NCBI RefSeq assembly: GCF_003575965.1
Contig: NZ_QWJJ01000015.1
Span: forward strand, 62,001-126,000
Direction: 5' to 3'
From: Pseudooceanicola sediminis
GTDB lineage: Bacteria > Pseudomonadota > Alphaproteobacteria > Rhodobacterales > Rhodobacteraceae
DNA: 64,000 bases
Shown in pieces: positions 58,811 through 64,000 of this stretch. A model generated the notes under the pieces. That model did no database searches and had not been told where the DNA came from. It saw nothing but the letters and a program-made list of their open reading frames with translations. Position numbers and translations under genes: made by a program. Within the stretch, counting starts at the first letter, position 1, and every line of letters starts with the position of its first letter.

Positions 58811-59710
58811 TTGCATGCGTTGAAACGGTTCTGGCAGTTGCTGACGGCAATGGGTCGGCAGATAGGCGAGATCAACATGGGGTTGATTGCCGCGGGCGTG
58901 GCCTTTTACGGCATGCTGGCGTTCTTTCCCGGTATTGCTGCCATGATATCGCTCTGGGGTCTGGTGTCGGATCCATCCGTCGTGGTGGATGAGCTGAGCG
59001 TGCTGCGCGAGATCATTCCCGATCAGATCTTCGACCTGGTCGAGAACCAGGTTCTCAAGATCAGTTCGGGCAGCGGGTCGACACTCGGCTGGGCAGGGGT
59101 GCTTTCACTGGGCGTGGCGATCTGGTCGGCGCGCTCCGGGGTGGCATCGCTGATCCTGGGGCTGAACATGATCCATGGCGACCCGAACCGGGGCAACCTG
59201 CGCCACTACCTGACCGCCCTGACGCTGACGGTGGCGCTGCTGGGGGTAGGGATCGTCACACTGGGCTCCGTGGTGATCCTGCCCGTCGTGCTGAGCTTTG
59301 TGCCGCTCGGCTTTGTCACCAGCATCCTGATCGAGATCGTGCGCTGGCTGGCGGCGATCCTGGCACTGCTGATCGGTCTGTCGCTGATCTATCGCTACGG
59401 GCCGAACAACCGTGGCCAACGTCTGAAATGGGCAACCCCTGGGGCCGGGCTGGCGGTCTCGGGCTGGGGCATCGCCTCGGTCGCCTTTTCGCTCTACCTG
59501 ACGAACTTCGCCAATTACAACGAGGTTTACGGATCGCTCGGGGCGGCGGTTGCGATGCTGTTCTGGCTCTATATCACCGCGTTCCTGATATTGCTCGGCG
59601 CGTCGCTGAACATCCAGCTGGACAAGCGCCGCGCGATGGATCGTACCCTTCAGGCGATGGAGGACGGCACCGCCGAACCGACCCGGGACGGCAGCGACAA
59701 TGCCCCCTAG
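58811..59710 (+). CDS. YihY/BrkB family inner-membrane protein
   Basis: 299 residues from a TTG at 58811, chosen because the preceding amphipathic stretch (LKRFWQLLTAMGRQIGEIN) is usual in the family; an ATG at 58850 is the alternative. Six hydrophobic segments, the first containing LIAAGVAFYGMLAFFPGIAAMISL. The RYGPNNRGQRLKWATPGA loop is the family signature. YihY was once called RNase BN in error; the true function is unknown. It converges on hemE with a gap of 13 bp. Confidence 0.9.
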   Translation: MHALKRFWQLLTAMGRQIGEINMGLIAAGVAFYGMLAFFPGIAAMISLWGLVSDPSVVVDELSVLREIIPDQIFDLVENQVLKISSGSGSTLGWAGVLSLGVAIWSARSGVASLILGLNMIHGDPNRGNLRHYLTALTLTVALLGVGIVTLGSVVILPVVLSFVPLGFVTSILIEIVRWLAAILALLIGLSLIYRYGPNNRGQRLKWATPGAGLAVSGWGIASVAFSLYLTNFANYNEVYGSLGAAVAMLFWLYITAFLILLGASLNIQLDKRRAMDRTLQAMEDGTAEPTRDGSDNAP

Positions 59711-59723
59711 CGCGCAGGCAATC

Positions 59724-60755
59724 TCAGCCGCCGCGCACCGCGTCGATCATGCGTTGCACGTTGTCTGGATCGGCGTCCGGCGTAATGCCGTGGCCGAGGT
59801 TGAAGATGTGCGGCCCCTTTGAAAAGGCCCTGACAATCGCGCGGGTTTCCTGCACCAGGGCCTCGCCGCCGGTAACCATGTGCGCCGAGGCCAGGTTGCC
59901 CTGAACGCAGCCGTCGACCTGCACATGCGCCGCCGCCCATTCGGGGCTGACGGAATTGTCGATGGCGACGCAATCCGCGCCGGTCGCCTTGGCAAATCCG
60001 ATGTATCGCGCGCCGGCCTCACGCGGAAAGGCGATGATCGGGATGTCGGGATGGCGGGCCTTCAGTTCGGCGATGATGCGGCGCGTCGGTGCCAGAGCGT
60101 AGCGGTCGAAATCCTCTCCCGACAGCGATCCGGCCCAGCTGTCGAACAGCTTGACGCAGTCCGCCCCCGCCTCGATCTGTGCCGAAAGATACTCGATCGT
60201 CCCCTCGGTAATCCGCTCGATCAAGGCTTCGAACACCGGGCGGTTTTCAGCGATGAGGGCATGGGCCGGCGCCTGGTCCGGCGTCCCGCGCCCGGCGATC
60301 ATGTAGGTCGCGACGGTCCAGGGCGCGCCGGCGAACCCGATCAGCGTGGTGTCTTTCGGCAACTCCCGCGCTAGGATCTTCACCGTCTGGTAGATGGGCG
60401 CAAGCACGGCATGGACATCGCTCGCCGGTTTCAGTGCATCGAACCCGGCACGGTCCGTGATCGTCGACAGGCGAGGCCCCTCGCCGGTGACAAACCAAAG
60501 ATCGGCCCCAAGCGCCTGCGGCAAGAGCAGGATATCGGCAAACAGGATCGCGGCGTCGAAGCCATAGCGGCGGATCGGTTGCAGGGTCACCTCCGCCGCC
60601 AGCTCCGGGTTGTAGCAGAGCGACAGGAAATCCCCCGCCTTGGCGCGAGTGGCGCGATATTCCGGCAGATACCGTCCCGCCTGTCGCATCATCCAGATCG
60701 GCGGCACCGGCAGCACCTCGCCCTTCAACGCCCGCAGGATTGTCTTCTCGCTCAT
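59724..60755 (-). CDS. hemE: Uroporphyrinogen decarboxylase
   Basis: 343 residues from the ATG at 60755, with GGAAGG upstream. [17 protein letters not shown] is the classical N-terminal active-site signature, [14 protein letters not shown] and [14 protein letters not shown] follow, and [21 protein letters not shown] is near the C terminus. It decarboxylates the four acetate side chains of uroporphyrinogen III to give coproporphyrinogen III, the substrate of HemF and HemN. It diverges from hemC. Confidence 0.97.
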   Translation of the reverse strand: MSEKTILRALKGEVLPVPPIWMMRQAGRYLPEYRATRAKAGDFLSLCYNPELAAEVTLQPIRRYGFDAAILFADILLLPQALGADLWFVTGEGPRLSTITDRAGFDALKPASDVHAVLAPIYQTVKILARELPKDTTLIGFAGAPWTVATYMIAGRGTPDQAPAHALIAENRPVFEALIERITEGTIEYLSAQIEAGADCVKLFDSWAGSLSGEDFDRYALAPTRRIIAELKARHPDIPIIAFPREAGARYIGFAKATGADCVAIDNSVSPEWAAAHVQVDGCVQGNLASAHMVTGGEALVQETRAIVRAFSKGPHIFNLGHGITPDADPDNVQRMIDAVRGG

Positions 60756-60837
60756 GTGCTGCCCTTCCAAAACTGACCCCTCTGGTCGCGTCCACCGCCC
60801 GGATTGTCAAGCGATGCGGCCGGGGTGGATGACCCAT

Positions 60838-60880
60838 CCCCGGTTTCCCTGTTCCAAATATCCTCCCCGAAGGGGAAAAC
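60838..60880 (-). repeat. Dispersed intergenic repeat variant, copy F
   Basis: On the minus strand CCCCTTCGGGGAGGATATTTGGAACAGGGAAACC has the GC palindrome plus ATATTT plan of the other repeats, but ends ACAGGGAAAC instead of CCAGATGA. It lies in the hemE-hemC divergent region. Confidence 0.6.
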
Positions 60881-60946
60881 AACGCCTGCGCGCGGATCGT
60901 CCTGGCCTCTTGCCTCTCTCGCCCCTCCACAATAGAGCTTTCGGGC

Positions 60947-61894
60947 ATGAAAATCCTTCTTCCGACACCCGACCGACCGCTCAAGATCGGCACCCGCGGC
61001 TCGCCTCTCGCAATGGCCCAGGCGCATGAAACGCGCGATCGCCTTGCCGCGGCCTTCGATCTGCCGGTCACGGCCTTCGATGTCCTGCGCATCTCGACGG
61101 CCGGTGACCGCATCCAGGACAAATCCCTGCGCGAGGTCGGCGGCAAGGGGCTGTTCACCCGCGAAATCGAACAGGCGATGCTCGACGGGGAAATCGATAT
61201 CGCCGTACACTCGATGAAGGACATGCCGGTCGAACAGCCCGCCGGGCTCGTACTCGATTGCTACCTGCCGCGCGAAGATGTGCGAGATGCCTTCGTCTCG
61301 CTGTCCTATCCGGCGCTGGCCGATGTGCCGCAGGGGGCCACCATGGGCACCTCCTCGCTGCGCCGTCGCGCGCAATTGCTCGTGCGCCGGCCGGACCTGC
61401 ACGTGGTGGAATTTCGCGGCAACGTGCAGACCCGCCTGCGCAAGCTCAACGAAGGCGTGGCAGGGGCGACCTTCCTTGCCATGGCCGGGCTCAATCGCCT
61501 CGCCATGGCCGACGTCGCCAAGGCCGCGCTCGACCCCTCGGAAATGCTGCCCGCCATCGCCCAGGGGGCGATCGGCATCGAACGCCGCCGCGACGACATG
61601 ACCACCGCGGCCCTGCTCGAGGCGATCCATGATGACGTGACCGCGCAGCGCCTCGCCGCCGAGCGCGCGTTCCTCGCCACGCTCGACGGGTCCTGCGAAA
61701 CCCCCATCGCCGGCCTGGCCGAACTGGATGGCGGCACGCTGCGCCTGCGCGGCGAGATCCTGCGCCCGGATGGCTCGCGATCCCTCACCGATGACCGAAC
61801 CGCCCCGATCGAGGATGGTGCGGCCCTGGGGCGCGACATGGCCAACGACCTGCTCAGACAAGCCGGCCCCGGCTTCTTTGACTGGCGTCCCTGA
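60947..61894 (+). CDS. hemC: Hydroxymethylbilane synthase (porphobilinogen deaminase)
   Basis: 315 residues. IGTRGSPLAMAQAHE begins the catalytic domain; SMKDMPVE supplies a conserved active-site Lys-Asp, and the dipyrromethane cofactor cysteine is in GSCETPIAG near residue 250. It polymerises four porphobilinogens. It is divergent from hemE, so both are likely under a common regulatory region of about 190 bp. The ribosome-binding site is weak. Confidence 0.97.
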   Translation: MKILLPTPDRPLKIGTRGSPLAMAQAHETRDRLAAAFDLPVTAFDVLRISTAGDRIQDKSLREVGGKGLFTREIEQAMLDGEIDIAVHSMKDMPVEQPAGLVLDCYLPREDVRDAFVSLSYPALADVPQGATMGTSSLRRRAQLLVRRPDLHVVEFRGNVQTRLRKLNEGVAGATFLAMAGLNRLAMADVAKAALDPSEMLPAIAQGAIGIERRRDDMTTAALLEAIHDDVTAQRLAAERAFLATLDGSCETPIAGLAELDGGTLRLRGEILRPDGSRSLTDDRTAPIEDGAALGRDMANDLLRQAGPGFFDWRP

Positions 61895-61931
61895 CCCTGA
61901 CCCGGCCCGGCCCGGCGCGTGTGCCCTGACG

Positions 61932-62570
61932 CTACTTCGTCTCGGGCAGCACCTGCGGCTCGATGTCCGCCTCAGGCGCGCTCTCGGCGGGCGAGGCGGG
62001 CTGGCCCTCTTCCTCCGCCTCCTCCCCTGCCGGGCAGCCATCGGCCTGGCAACTCTCGATCAGGGCAATCTGCTCGGGGCTGGGATCGGCAAAGAGATGC
62101 CCGCCACAGGCATTCAGCCGCAGGATCGGACCATTGTTGGTCAGCTCGATAAAGGCCAGCACTTCACCGTTCTCCGGCAGCGCGGCGCACCACGGGCCGG
62201 TACACCCCAGCTCCATGGTGATCTGCGCCTGCACCGCGGCTGAAAAACCGTCCTCGGTCAATGCCTTGCCGCGCACCAGGGCGGGCAGGCGCTGCACCTC
62301 GGGGTCCGGGTTGGTCAGATCCTGCTCTGGCAGGCTCGGCGTTCCCCGGTCCAGGGTGCCATGCAGCACCATGTATCGGGCGTCCGAGGTGCTGGCCTCG
62401 TCGAAACTGCGCGCCACGTCGGGGGCCAGGCACGACAGGGCCTGCGCCGGGCCCGCGACCAACGTCGCCAGGGCGAGGGCGCACAGCGCGGCTGAGGCCC
62501 GCCTGCGCCTCGATTTCACCAGAGGGTGCTGGACCAGGGATTGGGGCAGGGTCTGCGTGAGGGTGGTCAT
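61932..62570 (-). CDS. Secreted protein of unknown function
   Basis: 212 residues, starting in an ATGA overlap with the rppH stop. A basic stretch (KSRRRR, about 19-24) precedes a signal-type hydrophobic segment (about 26-45, ending AGPAQA). The mature part has several cysteines, with paired GCTGPWCA and CQADGCPAG suggesting disulfides and NACGGHLF. The C terminus is an acidic, Ala/Glu/Pro-rich tail (about 175-212). No domain is recognised. Translational coupling to rppH is likely. Confidence 0.78.
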   Translation of the reverse strand: MTTLTQTLPQSLVQHPLVKSRRRRASAALCALALATLVAGPAQALSCLAPDVARSFDEASTSDARYMVLHGTLDRGTPSLPEQDLTNPDPEVQRLPALVRGKALTEDGFSAAVQAQITMELGCTGPWCAALPENGEVLAFIELTNNGPILRLNACGGHLFADPSPEQIALIESCQADGCPAGEEAEEEGQPASPAESAPEADIEPQVLPETK

Positions 62571-63049
62571 AGGCGCTCTCCGAATTCTGCCAGGACGCGG
62601 GCATAAACCTCGCGTTTGAACGGCACGATGTTGTCAACCAGGGCGTCCGGTGTCATCCAGCGCCAAGCGCTGAATTCCGGGTGTTCGGTGTCGATCTTCA
62701 CATCGTCATCCGCCCCCCGGAACCGCATCAGCAGCCATTTCTGCTTTTGCCCGCGAAACGCCCCGCCCCAGATCCGCCCGGCCAGCTCCGGCGGCAGATC
62801 GTAGGTGACCCACTCGGCTGTTTCGGCCTCGATCATCACCTTGTCGGCGGTGATGCCGGTTTCTTCCCACAATTCCCGCAAACCGGCCTCTTCGGGGCTC
62901 TCCCCGGCATCGATCCCGCCCTGTGGCATCTGCCAGGCGGCAACCTCGCTGTCGATCCGCTGGCCGGTAAAGACCGCACCGTCCCGGTTGACCAGCATCA
63001 CGCCCACACAGGGGCGATAGGGCAGTCTTTCGATCTCTTGTGGTGTCAT
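62567..63049 (-). CDS. rppH: RNA pyrophosphohydrolase
   Basis: 160 residues from the ATG at 63049, with CAGGAG upstream. The start [16 protein letters not shown] and the Nudix box [22 protein letters not shown] (about 44-65) are those of RppH, with [10 protein letters not shown] following. It removes pyrophosphate from mRNA 5' ends to start decay. Dinucleoside polyphosphate hydrolysis is a side activity of the family. It overlaps the downstream secreted-protein gene by 4 bp. Confidence 0.95.
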   Translation of the reverse strand: MTPQEIERLPYRPCVGVMLVNRDGAVFTGQRIDSEVAAWQMPQGGIDAGESPEEAGLRELWEETGITADKVMIEAETAEWVTYDLPPELAGRIWGGAFRGQKQKWLLMRFRGADDDVKIDTEHPEFSAWRWMTPDALVDNIVPFKREVYARVLAEFGERL

Positions 63050-63177
63050 GTCTACTCCTGACATCTGCGCGCAAGGCGTGTCGCCCCATCCTAACCGACG
63101 TGCGGCCAAGCGCAATCTCACCCCCCTTCACGGCACCGTCATCTGCACGGCCCGCGGGCCCGATGCGCCGCCCCGCA

Positions 63178-63215
63178 GGTTTCCCTGTCGGAAATATCCC
63201 CGCCGGAGGCCGACG
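63178..63215 (-). repeat. Dispersed intergenic repeat variant, copy E
   Basis: On the minus strand CGGCCTCCGGCGGGGATATTTCCGACAGGGAAACC shares the CCTCCGGCGGGG head with copies A and B and the ACAGGGAAAC end with copy F, linking the two variants. Confidence 0.65.
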
Positions 63216-63238
63216 CGACATTGCCCCGGATACCGCTC

Positions 63239-64000
63239 TCAGGCCCATATCCCGGCGATTTCGGCACTCAGCCAGTCGCGGAAGCGCGCAAATCCGGGGC
63301 GGGCGGCGCTGCGCTCGGGATAGATCAGCGTATAGGCCTGCCCGGTTTCCAGCCGCCGCTCCGACACGGCGACAAGCCGCCGGTCCTGCAAGGCCGCACG
63401 GGCGATGATTTCAGGCACCAGCCCGATGCCGAGGCCGGCGATGGCGGCATCCACCACCATGTCGAAATGATCGAAGCGCGCCCCGCGCAGCGACCGACGC
63501 GGATCGATGTCGGCCTGGCGAAACCAGTCGGGCCACAGGGTCGGACGGGTACTCTGCTGCAACAGTGGCAGCTCCGGCAGGTCGATGTCACGCAACGCCC
63601 CGCCCTGTCGCCGTCGCGGCGCGACCAGGGACGGGGCCGCGACGGCAACCAGCACCTCGTCCAGCAGATGCAGGTGCTGTGCGCCTGCGCTGCGGTGGCT
63701 GGACCGCTGGATGGCAAGGTCAAAGGGCGCGGTGTCGAAATTCACCGGCTCCAGCCGGGCGGCCACGTCATAGCTTATGCCCGGCGCGGCGGCCTGGAAT
63801 GCACTCAGGCGCGGGATCAGCCAGCTGCGCCCAAAGCTCGGCAGCACGGCCATGCGCAGCACCGATTGCTGGCCCGCAAAGGCCATGACGCCAGTCGCCG
63901 CCGCATCCAGCCGCTCCAGCAGGGCCTCGGCCTCGCGCAGGAAACTGCGGCCGGCGTCGGACAGTGACAGACGCTGGCGGGCCCGCAGGAACAGCGCCAC
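63239..64000 (-). CDS. LysR family transcriptional regulator, 5' truncated by window end
   Basis: About 253 residues are visible. The first residues (ALFLRARQRLSLSDAGRSFL) correspond to the end of the winged HTH, so about 50-55 N-terminal residues lie beyond the window. The PBP2-like ligand domain follows, with VLRMAVLPSFGRSWLIPRLSAF and PFDLAIQRSS, the GcvA-like branch. The ligand and targets are unknown. It ends about 190 bp upstream of rppH on the same strand, separated by repeat copy E. Confidence 0.88.
   Translation of the reverse strand: MALFLRARQRLSLSDAGRSFLREAEALLERLDAAATGVMAFAGQQSVLRMAVLPSFGRSWLIPRLSAFQAAAPGISYDVAARLEPVNFDTAPFDLAIQRSSHRSAGAQHLHLLDEVLVAVAAPSLVAPRRRQGGALRDIDLPELPLLQQSTRPTLWPDWFRQADIDPRRSLRGARFDHFDMVVDAAIAGLGIGLVPEIIARAALQDRRLVAVSERRLETGQAYTLIYPERSAARPGFARFRDWLSAEIAGIWA

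Noticed and set aside
58850-58852. ATG start for the YihY-family gene
   Set aside because: It would remove the amphipathic N-terminal segment usual in the family; the TTG at 58811 is preferred, though not proven.

Overview
The window is GC-rich chromosomal DNA of an alphaproteobacterium, most probably a marine Rhodobacteraceae (Roseobacter-group) member. Supporting evidence: the microaerobic block hemN / fnrL - usp - ccoNOQP - ccoGHIS with FNR boxes, COQ9, a TrcR/DUF1013 regulator, an alphaproteobacterial DnaX-YbaB-RecR block, and several copies of a dispersed intergenic repeat ending in GGTATTTnnGGCCAGATGA, which I associate with this family. No phage, insertion sequence, CRISPR array or tRNA was seen. 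Both ends cut through genes: a DgcN-like gene on the left and a LysR regulator on the right.

Layout. 1-2.9 kb: D-glutamate / D-amino-acid catabolism (dgcN, dgcA, D-amino-acid transaminase). 3-5.3 kb: a secreted unknown protein and a minus-strand trio (N-formylglutamate amidohydrolase, CHMI-like isomerase, DUF1244). 5.4-12.4 kb: pyruvate kinase, a small membrane protein, rpmI-rplT, then pheS - YrhK-like gene - pheT, and a PhnA-domain protein. 12.5-19.3 kb: GST, mscL, an Lrp/AsnC regulator, a membrane protein, rpsU, COQ9, a quinone reductase, an SDR, a secreted RNase T2. 19.4-24 kb: trcR, a FAD amine oxidase, alanine dehydrogenase, recR, ybaB. 24-31 kb: dnaX, a zinc metallopeptidase, the SRP RNA gene (minus strand), cpdB, nudC, an SRPBCC protein, pheA. 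32-39 kb: a membrane-anchored cytochrome c and the complete yejABEF peptide/microcin-C-type ABC transporter.

39-52.3 kb is the most coherent block: hemN and fnrL diverge across an FNR box; a universal stress protein and ccoNOQP diverge across two FNR-type sites; ccoGHIS follows with its own FNR-like box. A LysR gene and two small ORFs sit between the oxidase operon and its assembly operon. The cells therefore appear to switch to cbb3 respiration and oxygen-independent haem synthesis under low oxygen, while hemF, hemE and hemC (57.7-61.9 kb) provide the aerobic haem route. 52-64 kb also carries a SPOR-containing D-Ala-D-Ala carboxypeptidase, a HAD hydrolase, clpS, an RsmC-like methyltransferase overlapping a degenerate SDR, a YihY-family membrane protein, rppH and a secreted unknown.

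Most unusual observations: a roughly 95-residue insert with two predicted membrane helices inside the first ATPase domain of YejF; two inverted copies of a 70-bp intergenic element containing three GATACCG-type motifs phased at 11 bp; two adjacent palindromes in the LysR / small-ORF divergent promoter; and an SDR that has lost the catalytic lysine.
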